Shown: piece after piece, positions 36,318 through 45,315 of the stretch | Numbering within the stretch: the first letter of the stretch is position 1 | Layout: each line of letters begins with the position of its first letter | Made by a program: the position numbers and the translations under genes | NCBI GenBank assembly: GCA_001767435.1 | Contig: MEKT01000199.1 | Location: 1 to 64,000, forward strand | Length of the DNA: 64,000 nt | Direction: 5' to 3' | Source: Acidobacteria bacterium RIFCSPLOWO2_02_FULL_65_29 | Lineage (GTDB): Bacteria > Acidobacteriota > Vicinamibacteria > Vicinamibacterales > CAVVIG01 | The notes under the pieces: model-generated | Databases searched by the model: none | What the model saw: the letters and a program-made list of their open reading frames with translations, nothing else | Told to the model about the DNA's origin: nothing

Positions 36318-37676
36318 ATGACAGCCGCTCCACGCGGACAGGTGGCCGACGAGCTGCTCCGGCGATTTGCGGCAGCGCTTCGCGCGACCCAGCTCTACTC
36401 CAAGGGCCATCCGCTCATCACGCGAAACATCGAGGCGCTGATGGCCGCCGTGCAGCAGCTGCACACACTCCAGCCGTCCACCATCCTCGGCATCGTCGGC
36501 GACAAGGTCATCGTCGACGAGGCGCCGTCGAAGGCCGACGGACTCGAGAGCCTCGTGCGCCGGCTGAAGCAGATTGGCGTCGAGCGGATCACGATCGATC
36601 GCGGCGTCGCCGGTGACGAGATTCAGGCCCTGGTCGACGCGATCTCGACGATCGAGCCGCTGCCAAGCGGCGAGCCCCCGCCGTTTCCGTCGCTCCCCCA
36701 CGTCCGCGTCGGCCGCATCAGCGTCGGCCAGAAGATCGAAGGCGCGACCGACATGGCCGCCTTCAAGCGCGCGTACACCGAGGCGGTCTCGGTGGCCGAA
36801 AGCGTCTGGGACAGCGCGCGCACCGAGTCGCGGCCCGACGCGAAGGTCGCGCAAACGATGATCGACGGCCTGGCGCAGGCCGTCTCGCAGAACCGGACGG
36901 CGCTCCTGGCCCTCACGACGCTCAAAAACTACGACAACTACACGTTCACCCATATGGTGAACGTCTCCATCCTGACGATGGGTCAGGCGCGTTCGCTCGG
37001 CATCGACGGTCCGCTCCTGCGCGAGCTCGGGCTCGCCGCGCTCATGCACGACATCGGCAAGGTGCGGACGCCGCTCGAGGTGCTCAACAAGCCCGACAAG
37101 CTCACCGACGCGGAGTACACGATCGTCAAACGCCACGTCGTGGATGGCGCCGAGATTCTGCGGGCGACGCCCGATATCCCGGCGCTCGCGCCGGTCATCG
37201 CGTTCGAGCACCACCTGCGGCTCGACGGCACCGGCTATCCACACCTGGTGACGCGCTCGTCGCTCAACCTCGGCACGATGCTCTGCAGCATCGCCGACGT
37301 CTACGATGCCATGCGATCGCACCGCGCCTACCAGGGCGCGTTCCCGAGCGATCGCATTCTGGCGGTGCTGCAACGCAGCGATGGTCACCAGTTCGAACAG
37401 CACCTGGTGCGGCGCTTCGTGCAGCTCATCGGCATCTACCCGGTCGGCAACCTGGTCCGGCTCGACACCGGTGAAATCGCCGTCGTGGTCACCGTGTACG
37501 CGCCCGACCCGCACCGTCCGCAGGTCAAGGTGATCATCGACCGGGCCGGTGTCCGCCTCCAGCAGCCGTATCAGACCAACCTCTGGGAGGGCGACAAGGA
37601 GCTGGGCCAGCCCTCGAACGTGGTGAAGCCGATCGATCCCGCCGAGCTCGGGATCGATCCGCTGATGTTGTTATAG
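36318..37676 (+). CDS. HD-GYP-domain protein (c-di-GMP phosphodiesterase-like)
   Basis: ALMHDIGKVRTPLEVLNKPDKL, FEHHLRLDGTGYPH. Confidence 0.92.
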   Translation: MTAAPRGQVADELLRRFAAALRATQLYSKGHPLITRNIEALMAAVQQLHTLQPSTILGIVGDKVIVDEAPSKADGLESLVRRLKQIGVERITIDRGVAGDEIQALVDAISTIEPLPSGEPPPFPSLPHVRVGRISVGQKIEGATDMAAFKRAYTEAVSVAESVWDSARTESRPDAKVAQTMIDGLAQAVSQNRTALLALTTLKNYDNYTFTHMVNVSILTMGQARSLGIDGPLLRELGLAALMHDIGKVRTPLEVLNKPDKLTDAEYTIVKRHVVDGAEILRATPDIPALAPVIAFEHHLRLDGTGYPHLVTRSSLNLGTMLCSIADVYDAMRSHRAYQGAFPSDRILAVLQRSDGHQFEQHLVRRFVQLIGIYPVGNLVRLDTGEIAVVVTVYAPDPHRPQVKVIIDRAGVRLQQPYQTNLWEGDKELGQPSNVVKPIDPAELGIDPLMLL

Positions 37677-37733
37677 ACTGCGGCACCATGAGGCGTCGCA
37701 AATGCGCCACCGCGGAGGGCACAGAGGTGACAC

Positions 37734-38135
37734 GTGCCCACTGTGGTAGCGTTTTCCGTCGAGATGGCGAGTGATTTCACGGCGCGGGTGCTGTCGATCG
37801 TCCGGCGCATTCCACCTGGCCGCGTGGCCACGTACGGGGACGTGGCGGCTCTCGCCGGCAAGCCCCGCGCGGCGCGTGCGGTGGGCAACATCATGCGCGA
37901 CTGCGGGCGCCTCGACGTGCCGTGCCACCGCGTGATTGCGGCCGGCGGCCGGCTCGGCGGGTACGGGGGCCACGAGGCCCTGAAACGGGCGCTGCTCGTG
38001 GCCGAGGGCGTGCCGATACGGGGATCGAGGGTGGCACTGAAGAATTGTCGAATTGCAGGATTGCAGAAGAGATCCGAGCCGCGAGCGTTCGCGGACCTCT
38101 CGAAAACGGCGGCGAACACAAAGGCTCGCGTATAA
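37734..38135 (+). CDS. MGMT/ATL-like DNA-binding methyltransferase-domain protein
   Basis: VLSIVRRIPPGRVATYGDVAALAGKPRAARAVGNIMRDC...DVPCHRVIAAGGRLGGYGG; C-terminus reads through an intergenic-type repeat. Confidence 0.85.
   Translation: MPTVVAFSVEMASDFTARVLSIVRRIPPGRVATYGDVAALAGKPRAARAVGNIMRDCGRLDVPCHRVIAAGGRLGGYGGHEALKRALLVAEGVPIRGSRVALKNCRIAGLQKRSEPRAFADLSKTAANTKARV
38040..38072. repeat. AATTGCAG-type array inside the 3' end of the MGMT-like ORF
   Basis: gaagaattgtcgaattgcaggattgcagaagag. Confidence 0.75.
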
Positions 38136-38150
38136 TCTACGGAGGTCCTA

Positions 38151-38375
38151 GGCGCGCACGGCGCGCCTGCGTCCCTCGACGATGCTCGGGACGCCCTGAG
38201 CATTGTCGTCCCTCGACGGAGCTCGGGACAACCCTGAGCCAGTCGAAGGGTCGAAGGGCGAGGGAGCGGCGCGGGGCATCGGGGTCCCCCGCCCCTCGAC
38301 GATGCTCGGGCGCCCTGAGCCAGTCGAAGGGCGCAAGCGACCGAGCCGGGGTGTGGGGCAGAGCCCCACGTGAGT
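38151..38375 (+). repeat. Composite repeat, copy A: GGGGTGTGGGGCAGAGCCCCACGTGAGT element interrupted by two CCCTCGAC...GTCGAAGGG palindromic insertions
   Basis: Compared with uninterrupted copy at 53633-53724. Confidence 0.85.
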
Positions 38376-38385
38376 AGGAGGCGCG

Positions 38386-38808
38386 ATGAAGAAGGTTTTT
38401 CTCGTGGGAACGCTGGTGGCCGCGCTCGGACTTCCCCTCGTGGTCTCGGCGCAGACCGCTGGCACGGCGCTCGGCAGCATCACGCTCGGCCGGAGGGTCA
38501 TGGCCGACGGCCAGCCGCTTGCGGCGGGGACTTATCAGGTGCGGCTCACGGCGGATTCGCCGAAACCCGGCGCGGGGCAGACCGCCGAATCGGAACGCTA
38601 CGTGGAATTCGTTCGCGGCGGCAAAGTGTTGGGCCGCGAAATTGCCACCATCGTCTCGGCCGCCGACATCGAGCAGGTGGCCGACAGCAAACGGCGTCCG
38701 GCCGCTGGCGCGAACCGCGTCGAGTTGCTGAAAGGCGACGATTACGTTCGCGTCTGGATCAACCGCGGCGGCAACAACTACATCATTCACATGCCGACGG
38801 GGGCATAG
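38386..38808 (+). CDS. Hypothetical exported protein
   Basis: MKKVFLVGTLVAALGLPLVVSAQTA signal peptide; RBS aggagg. Confidence 0.8.
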   Translation: MKKVFLVGTLVAALGLPLVVSAQTAGTALGSITLGRRVMADGQPLAAGTYQVRLTADSPKPGAGQTAESERYVEFVRGGKVLGREIATIVSAADIEQVADSKRRPAAGANRVELLKGDDYVRVWINRGGNNYIIHMPTGA

Positions 38809-38811
38809 GAA

Positions 38812-38992
38812 GAACGTTAGAAGTTTAGAAGTGAGAAGTTAGAAGGACTGCGACGGGAGCCGGGCCGAGAAAGCCCGCGCTCCCGATTTTCTTTCCCGCG
38901 TGCCCTGCCCGCCCCGCCTGCCCGGCGAGGCCCGCACTCCCGTTTTCCCTGCGCAGTCCTTCTAATTTCTAACTTCTAACTTTCTGTCACAC
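38812..38992. repeat. MITE-like element with ~35-bp terminal inverted repeats of TTAGAAG-type units ending GGACTGCG/CGCAGTCC
   Basis: gttagaagtttagaagtgagaagttagaaggactgcg ... cgcagtccttctaatttctaacttctaactttct. Confidence 0.8.
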
Positions 38993-40516
38993 TGCCATGA
39001 CATCGAACTGCTCGTGGTGGAGCTGGAGGTCGGCCTTGACCGTGACGTCCCGGCCGAGCGACTGGCGCAGGTCCTTCAGGACGGCGTGCTCCTCTTCATT
39101 GAGCGCACGGGCGATGTCGGGGTTCACACGCAGGAGCAGCCGGTGCCCGTTCAGATCGGGCGCGATCTTCCGTACCTCGCTCAGAATCTCGTAGCAGATC
39201 GTTGAGCTCGACTTCACGACGCCGCTGCCCGAGCAATACGGACACGGATCGGTCAGCGTGCGCTCCAGGCTCTGCTTCACGCGCTTGCGCGTGATGATCA
39301 CGAGCCCGAAATCGGAGACCTGCAGCGCCTTCGATGGGGACCGATCCTTCTTCAGCTCCAGCTCCACGGCCTGGAGCACCTTTTGGCGGTTTTTGCGATC
39401 CTCCATGTCGATCAGGTCGAGCACGATGATGCCGCCCAGGTCGCGTAGCCGGATCTGCCGGACGATTTCCGTCACGGCTTCGAGGTTGGTCTTGACGATC
39501 GTGTCCTCGAGCCGGCCGGTAGATTTCTTGCCGACGTAGCGTCCGGTGTTGACGTCGATCGCCACCAGGGCCTCGGTCTGGTTGATGACGATCGATCCGC
39601 CCGATTTCAGCCAGACCTTGCTCTTGAGCGCCTTGTCGATCTCGGCCTGCACGCCGTACTCCTCGAAGATCGGAAACGGCTTGTCGTACAGCTTGACCTT
39701 CGAGGCCAGGTTCGGCAGCATCACCTTCACCAGATCGACGACACGCGCGTACTCCACGGGGTTGTCGATCCGGATCGCCTGAAAGTCGTCGGTGAGCAGG
39801 TCGCGCAGAAGCTTCGCCACCAGGCTCTGCTCGCGAAACACCGCGGCCGGCGCCCGCGACGACTCCATCTTCTGCCTGATGTCGGTCCAGATCGCGTAGA
39901 ACGCCTCGAGATCGCTGACGATGTCTTCCCTGGGACGCCCGGCGGCGGCGGTGCGAATGATCATGCCGCCGGTGAAGCCGTGCGTCTCGCGAAACTCGCG
40001 CACGATGCCGCGCAGGCGCGACCGCTCGTCGCGCGCCTCGATCTTCCGCGACACACCGATGTGATCGACGGTCGGCATGAAGACGAGAAAGCGTCCAGGC
40101 ATCGTGACGTGTGAAGTGAGCCGCGCGCCCTTGGTGCCGAGCGGCTCCTTCACGACCTGCACGAGAATCTCCTGGCCCTGCTTCAAGAGATCCTCGATCT
40201 TCATCTTCTGCCGATCCCGCTCGCGCTCCCGGCTCCCGTTGCCCTTGCCATCGTCGTCGTCGCCGGCGAGCTTCTCGAACTCTTCGAGCGTGTCCACCAC
40301 TTCGGCGACATAGAGGAAGCCGTCGCGCTCGAGGCCGATGTCGATGAACGAGGACTGCATGCCGGGAAGCACCTTGCTGACCCGGCCTTTGTAGACGTTG
40401 CCGACCACTCCGCGCTGGCGTTCCCGTTCGATGAAGAGCTCCGCGGCGAGGTCGTCTTCGAGAATAGCCACCATCGTTTCGTGGCTATTGGTGGAGATGA
40501 TCATCTCCTTGGTCAT
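38987..40516 (-). CDS. rng: Ribonuclease E/G family protein
   Basis: MTKEMIISTNSHETMVAILEDDLAAELFIERERQRGVVGNVYKGRVSKVLPGMQSSFIDIGLERDGFLYV; DPCPYCSGSG. Confidence 0.94.
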   Translation of the reverse strand: MTKEMIISTNSHETMVAILEDDLAAELFIERERQRGVVGNVYKGRVSKVLPGMQSSFIDIGLERDGFLYVAEVVDTLEEFEKLAGDDDDGKGNGSRERERDRQKMKIEDLLKQGQEILVQVVKEPLGTKGARLTSHVTMPGRFLVFMPTVDHIGVSRKIEARDERSRLRGIVREFRETHGFTGGMIIRTAAAGRPREDIVSDLEAFYAIWTDIRQKMESSRAPAAVFREQSLVAKLLRDLLTDDFQAIRIDNPVEYARVVDLVKVMLPNLASKVKLYDKPFPIFEEYGVQAEIDKALKSKVWLKSGGSIVINQTEALVAIDVNTGRYVGKKSTGRLEDTIVKTNLEAVTEIVRQIRLRDLGGIIVLDLIDMEDRKNRQKVLQAVELELKKDRSPSKALQVSDFGLVIITRKRVKQSLERTLTDPCPYCSGSGVVKSSSTICYEILSEVRKIAPDLNGHRLLLRVNPDIARALNEEEHAVLKDLRQSLGRDVTVKADLQLHHEQFDVMAV

Positions 40517-40545
40517 TGCGCAAACTCCCAAACGCCTCAGGGGAA

Positions 40546-40616
40546 AGTCAACAGTTGACAGTCGACAGTTGACAGTAGGTTGAACTGTCAACTGTGAACT
40601 GTTGACTGTCGACTAG
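40546..40616. repeat. Hairpin of iterated CAGTTGA units (copy 1)
   Basis: agtcaacagttgacagtcgacagttgacagtaggttgaactgtcaactgtgaactgttgactgtcgact. Confidence 0.9.
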
Positions 40617-40627
40617 CGGTCGGCGCT

Positions 40628-41722
40628 TCAATTGGTGAATCTGCGCATGCGGACGTTGAGCACCAGCCCGAACCCGGCGAGCGTGGCGATCATCGAGGAG
40701 CCGCCGTAACTCATGAGCGGAAGCGTGAGCCCTTTGACGGGCGCCAGTCCGGCCGACATGGTGATGTTGTAGACCACCTGGAAGGTGAAGCTGGCCATCA
40801 CGCCGATCACGAGGTACGAGCCGAGGCGATCCTTGGCCAGGCGGGCCGCCTCGAGCGTGCGCAGAATCACGAACACGTACAGGCCGAGCGCCACCAGGAC
40901 GCCGGCAAACCCCTGCTCCTCGGCCAGCACCGAGAAAATGAAATCGTTGTGGGCGACGGGGAGGAACCGCAACTGGCCTTGCGTGCCCTGTCTGAACCCC
41001 TTACCCGTGAGTCCGCCCGACCCGACCGTGATGCGCGCCTGGATCTGCTGGTATCCGGCGTCCCTCGCATCCTGCGACGGATCGAGAAAAGAAGTGAGCC
41101 TGGTCTTCTGATAATCCTCGAGCCCGAACTGCCACGCAAGGGGCGCCGTGAGCAGAAGACAGAGCGCGAGCGCGCCGAACGCGCGCATGGGCATGCCGGC
41201 AAGATACGCCACGGCGAGCAGCACCGGCAGGAGGATGACGGCCGTGCCGAGATCGGGCTCTTTCGCCACGAGCGCGAGCGGGAGACAGGTCAGTCCGGCG
41301 GCAATCGCCAGATCGGTCCATCCGGGAGCGCCGCGGTTTTCGCCGAAGAACTTGGCGAGCAGCAGCGCCAGCCCGATCTTCGCGAATTCCGACGGCTGAA
41401 CGTTGAAGGCGCCGAGCGCGATCCAGCGCTGAGCCCCCATCCGCACGTCGCCGTTGTAGAGCACATACACCAGCACCGCCAACAGGGCGACGTAGATGAA
41501 GTGCGACTTGTCGGTGAACGTGCGGTAGTCGAGCGAGAGCATGAAGGCCATCGCGCAGAGGCCGAGCACGATGGCGTAGATCTGGGTGAGGAACAGCGGC
41601 GAGCTTCCCCGCGCCTGGCCGGCGGTGGTGCTGAAGATCATCACGACGCCGATCGCGCAGAGCGCGAGGACGGCGCCGACGAGCGCCCAGTCGATGTGGT
41701 GGTAGAGACGTCTTTCAAACAC
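40628..41722 (-). CDS. rodA: Rod-shape-determining protein RodA
   Basis: SEDS family polytopic; LVAKEPDLGTAVILLPVLLAV, FLPVAHNDFIFSVLAEEQGF, PLMSYGGSSMIATLAGFGLVLNVRMRRF. Confidence 0.95.
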   Translation of the reverse strand: MFERRLYHHIDWALVGAVLALCAIGVVMIFSTTAGQARGSSPLFLTQIYAIVLGLCAMAFMLSLDYRTFTDKSHFIYVALLAVLVYVLYNGDVRMGAQRWIALGAFNVQPSEFAKIGLALLLAKFFGENRGAPGWTDLAIAAGLTCLPLALVAKEPDLGTAVILLPVLLAVAYLAGMPMRAFGALALCLLLTAPLAWQFGLEDYQKTRLTSFLDPSQDARDAGYQQIQARITVGSGGLTGKGFRQGTQGQLRFLPVAHNDFIFSVLAEEQGFAGVLVALGLYVFVILRTLEAARLAKDRLGSYLVIGVMASFTFQVVYNITMSAGLAPVKGLTLPLMSYGGSSMIATLAGFGLVLNVRMRRFTN

Positions 41723-41755
41723 TCTCTCTGCCCTTTGCCCTTCGCCCTTTGCCCT

Positions 41756-43684
41756 TCACTGACCGCCGGTGGCCACGGCTCCCGCCAAGCGCGGCGATTC
41801 CCGGTCCGGCGGCGGGTCGTCCCCTTCCACCGGCGGCGGCGGGCTCGTCGGCGCGGGCGGCGCCGGCAGCGGCCGTCCCTCGCGCTTGGCAAAAAACGTC
41901 TCGATCGCGTGCCTGGCGATGATCGCGGCGTTCGAGCCGTGCTCGGCGTGCTCCGCGAGAATGGCCCCGGCGATCTGCGGGTGATCGCGCGGCGCAAAGA
42001 ACACGAACCAGCCGTTGTCGCGCAGGTCCCGTGCCGTCTTGCCCTTCGCCATGCGCACGCCGTCGTTCGAGATCATCTGCGCCGTGCCGGTCTTCCCCGA
42101 TACGTCGAAGCCATCGAGGCGCGCGTTGCGGCCCGTGCCGCGGGCGCCGTTGACGACGAGAAACAGACCGTCCCGAATCGCCTGCACGGTCTCCGGTTTG
42201 AGCGTGACCCGCGATTGCGGTTCGGGCGCCGCCACCGCTTTCCAGCCGGTCCCATCGTCGACCGCCTTCAGCAGGTGCGGCGTCACGCGCGTGCCGCCGT
42301 TGGCAATCGTCGAGATGTAGACCGCCATCGACACCGGCGTGAGCGACACCGCGCCCTGGCCGATCGACACCGAGATCGTCTCGCCGGCGTACCATTTCTC
42401 GCCGTTCCTGGCTCTTTTCCACTCGGGCGACGGCACCAAGCCCTGCACTTCGCCCGGCAGGTCGATGCCGCTCTTCTCGCCGAGCCCGAGAGCGGTCGCC
42501 CATTTGTGGATCTTCTCGATCCCCGTCATGTTGCCAATCGTGTAGAAGTACACGTTGCACGACTGCGCGATGGCCTGGCGGAGATCGACCGTGCCGTGGC
42601 CGCCCGGCTTCCAACACTTGAACGGACGCCCGAAAAACGTCGCGTGGCCGGGGCAATAGACCTTGTAGTCCGGCGTGATCACGCCTTCCTCGAGCGCGGC
42701 CGTGGCGACGGCCATCTTGAAGGTCGAGCCGACCGAGTAGCGGCCCTGGATGGCCCGATCGTTCAGCGGCCGGAGGTCGTCGGTGTTGAGCGCCGTCCAG
42801 GTTGCGCGGTCGATGCCGGCCGCAAAGGTGTTCGGATCGTAGGACGGCACGCTCGTGAAGGCGAACACCTCGCCGTTTGCCGGATCGAGCAGCACCGCGG
42901 CCCCGTTGTACCCCAGCGCGCGGAAGCCGTCCTCGAGCGCCTTCTGCACGTGGTAGTCGGCGGTCAGCCGAAGGCGTTTGCCTTCGGTTGGCGGGTCTTC
43001 GGCGATCGTGCGAATCTCGCGGCCGACGCTGTTGACGACGACCCGCTTCGCGCCGTCTTCTCCCATCAGCAGGCCGTTGTAGACGGCCTCGATGCCCGCC
43101 TGGCCGACGATGTCGCCGCTCCGGAGCGAGCGGTCTTTCGAGACCTGCGTGTCGCTCACCTCGCCGACGTAGCCGAACAGATGCGCCGCCAGCGTCGATG
43201 GATACTGCCGCGTGGGCACCTGCTCCACCACGACGTCGGGCAGCTCGAAGTCGAGGCGCCTCGCGGTCACGGCCGCGACTTGCGCGAGCGTCGCGTCCTG
43301 AATGATCGTGATGGGCTGGTAGACCGGCTCGCTGCGATGCCGGTTCACGATCGCGCGCACGCCGGACTCGTCGAGGCCGAGCGTCGCGGTCAGCAGACCG
43401 ATGGTCCGGTCCAGATCCAAGGTGTGTTCCCGCACGATCGAGATGCTGTAGGAGCGGCGGCTCTGCACGAGCACTTCTCCGTCGCGGTCGAACACGATGC
43501 CGCGCGGCGCACGCAACGCGAGCGTCCGCTGGTGGTTGTTCTCCGCCAGCTCGTTGAACTTCGCGTGCTGCACGACCTGCAGCGCCCAGAAGCTCGTCGC
43601 GAGCACCGTGAACACGGCGGCGACCAGATACTGCAGGACCGCCATCCGGATGCCCGCGCGGCGCCGGTCTTCGTACTGTTCCAC
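41756..43684 (-). CDS. mrdA: Penicillin-binding protein 2
   Basis: YSVGSTFKMAVATAALEEG, QSCNVYFYTIGN, VSGKTGTAQM. Confidence 0.95.
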   Translation of the reverse strand: MEQYEDRRRAGIRMAVLQYLVAAVFTVLATSFWALQVVQHAKFNELAENNHQRTLALRAPRGIVFDRDGEVLVQSRRSYSISIVREHTLDLDRTIGLLTATLGLDESGVRAIVNRHRSEPVYQPITIIQDATLAQVAAVTARRLDFELPDVVVEQVPTRQYPSTLAAHLFGYVGEVSDTQVSKDRSLRSGDIVGQAGIEAVYNGLLMGEDGAKRVVVNSVGREIRTIAEDPPTEGKRLRLTADYHVQKALEDGFRALGYNGAAVLLDPANGEVFAFTSVPSYDPNTFAAGIDRATWTALNTDDLRPLNDRAIQGRYSVGSTFKMAVATAALEEGVITPDYKVYCPGHATFFGRPFKCWKPGGHGTVDLRQAIAQSCNVYFYTIGNMTGIEKIHKWATALGLGEKSGIDLPGEVQGLVPSPEWKRARNGEKWYAGETISVSIGQGAVSLTPVSMAVYISTIANGGTRVTPHLLKAVDDGTGWKAVAAPEPQSRVTLKPETVQAIRDGLFLVVNGARGTGRNARLDGFDVSGKTGTAQMISNDGVRMAKGKTARDLRDNGWFVFFAPRDHPQIAGAILAEHAEHGSNAAIIARHAIETFFAKREGRPLPAPPAPTSPPPPVEGDDPPPDRESPRLAGAVATGGQ

Positions 43685-43705
43685 GTCGCTAGATCCTCGA
43701 TTCCT

Positions 43706-43842
43706 TCCTCAACTCCTCAACTCCTCAACTCCTCAACTCCTCAACTCCTCAACTCCTCAACTCCTCAACTCCTCAACTCCTCAATTCCTCAACTCCTCAA
43801 ATCCTCAACTCCTCAAATCCTCAAATCCTCAAATCCTCAAAT
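43706..43842. repeat. Octamer array CTCAACTC/CTCAAATC, ~17 units, between mreD and mrdA
   Basis: tcctcaactcctcaactcctcaactcc... Confidence 0.97.
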
Positions 43843-43862
43843 TCAAGGAGGATCCGCTCATC

Positions 43863-44357
43863 TTACCTGCGTAATCGGTGTTTTGCCGCTCGCCGCCGCT
43901 CGACCACGCCAGGCAGCAGTTCGACCACCTGGAACGTTACCACCCCTACCAGCGCGTTGCCCAAGGCCTGGCCGGCAATGGCGGCATAGGCCGAGCCGAA
44001 CTGGCGGAGGTTCAGCACGAGATACAGGCCATGGAACACCACCGCATGGAGCAGGGTCGCGGCGAAGAACACGACCAGGCGGGGCAACGGCTGCGCGACG
44101 ATGAACTGGGTGCCGATGATGCCCGCCAAAAACCCGACAATCGTCTTGGCCAGCCCTCCAATGCCAATCACGCCGCTCGCCAGCGCGTCCTGCACGAGCC
44201 CGGCCAGGGTGCCCGTGAGCAGGCCCGTGACCGGCCCAGACGTCAGCGCGACGTAGACGACGACGACGAGCACGAAATCCACGGCGCCGGTGCCGGTCAG
44301 CGTGGTTTGCAGCGCCAGGGCCAGCGCCGTGGCGAGCACCACCCCGGCCACTTTCAC
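43863..44357 (-). CDS. mreD: Rod shape-determining protein MreD
   Basis: Position between mreC and mrdA; small polytopic membrane protein with GPVTGLLTGTLAGLVQDALA. Confidence 0.88.
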   Translation of the reverse strand: MKVAGVVLATALALALQTTLTGTGAVDFVLVVVVYVALTSGPVTGLLTGTLAGLVQDALASGVIGIGGLAKTIVGFLAGIIGTQFIVAQPLPRLVVFFAATLLHAVVFHGLYLVLNLRQFGSAYAAIAGQALGNALVGVVTFQVVELLPGVVERRRAAKHRLRR

Positions 44358-45208
44358 GGCGTGGGCTCCCTGGCCGCCTCGCGCCCTTCGGGCGGCGTCA
44401 AGACGACGAGCACTTCCTCGAGGCTCGAAAAGTCGACCGCCGGCCTCACCAGAATCTGCTTGTACGCCGGGCCGATCTTCTCGACGACCTCGACGCGGCC
44501 GATCACGAATCCCTTGGGGTAGATCCCGTCGATGCCGGAGGTCACCACGACATCACCGACCACGATGTCGGCGATCTCCGACACATATTCCATCCGCAGA
44601 CGACCGTTGCCGGTGCCCACGACCACGCCTTGCGCGCGCGACTCGCGACGCTCGATGACGGCGCCGGCGGCGGCGTTGCGGTCGATGAGCAGCTGCACTT
44701 TCGCGGCGTTGCCGCTCGGCACGATCACCCGGCCGACGACTCCGGCTGGGGCCATCACCGCCATGTCGGTCATCAGGCCCTGGCGAGCGCCTTTGTCGAT
44801 CGTCACGGTGCGGAAGTCGGGCGTGGCGCCGGCGGCGATGATCTCCGCGCCGGTCGTGCGCAGGCTGGTCCGGTGGCGCAGCTCCAGCAGCCGCTCGAGG
44901 CCATGGCTCCGATCGGCGAGCGCGCGCTGCTCCTGCAATGCGAGTTGGGTCTCGGCCAGGCGCTGACGCAACCGCTCGTTGTCGGCGTGCACCTGACGCA
45001 GGCCCACGTAGCCGCTCCACGCGCGGCTGATACCCGACACGACCGCCGACGTGCCCCGCTGCACCTCGGCGAACACCCCGAAGACCGCGGCCTCGAGCAC
45101 CGGCACGCCGCTCTTCGAGTTGACCTGCGCGGAAATCAGGATGACGAGCCCGAGCAGGACCGCGAGGAAGAGGTAGCCGGCGCGCTGGCGAAGGTCGAGG
45201 ATGGCCAT
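44354..45208 (-). CDS. mreC: Rod shape-determining protein MreC
   Basis: N-terminal TM and coiled coil; VVVTSGIDGIYPKGFVIGRVEVV. Confidence 0.93.
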   Translation of the reverse strand: MAILDLRQRAGYLFLAVLLGLVILISAQVNSKSGVPVLEAAVFGVFAEVQRGTSAVVSGISRAWSGYVGLRQVHADNERLRQRLAETQLALQEQRALADRSHGLERLLELRHRTSLRTTGAEIIAAGATPDFRTVTIDKGARQGLMTDMAVMAPAGVVGRVIVPSGNAAKVQLLIDRNAAAGAVIERRESRAQGVVVGTGNGRLRMEYVSEIADIVVGDVVVTSGIDGIYPKGFVIGRVEVVEKIGPAYKQILVRPAVDFSSLEEVLVVLTPPEGREAAREPTP

Positions 45209-45315
45209 TCCCAATGCCAACTCACCACGAAGGACACAAGGGACACAAAAGGAAAACCAGACTGGCTCCTGTGTGTCCCTGGTGTGCGTTGTGGCGGACG
45301 GACCTCGTGACCATG

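Noticed and set aside
43706-43842. Possible CRISPR array (regular short repeats)
   Set aside because: Units are 8 bp with no spacers; it is a simple degenerate tandem array. No cas genes in the window.
40949-44104. 1051-aa plus-strand ORF across rodA/mrdA/mreD
   Set aside because: Antisense shadow ORF in high-GC DNA; the opposite strand encodes clear RodA, PBP2 and MreD. Its tail (TPQLLNSSTPQLLNSS) is just the octamer array translated.
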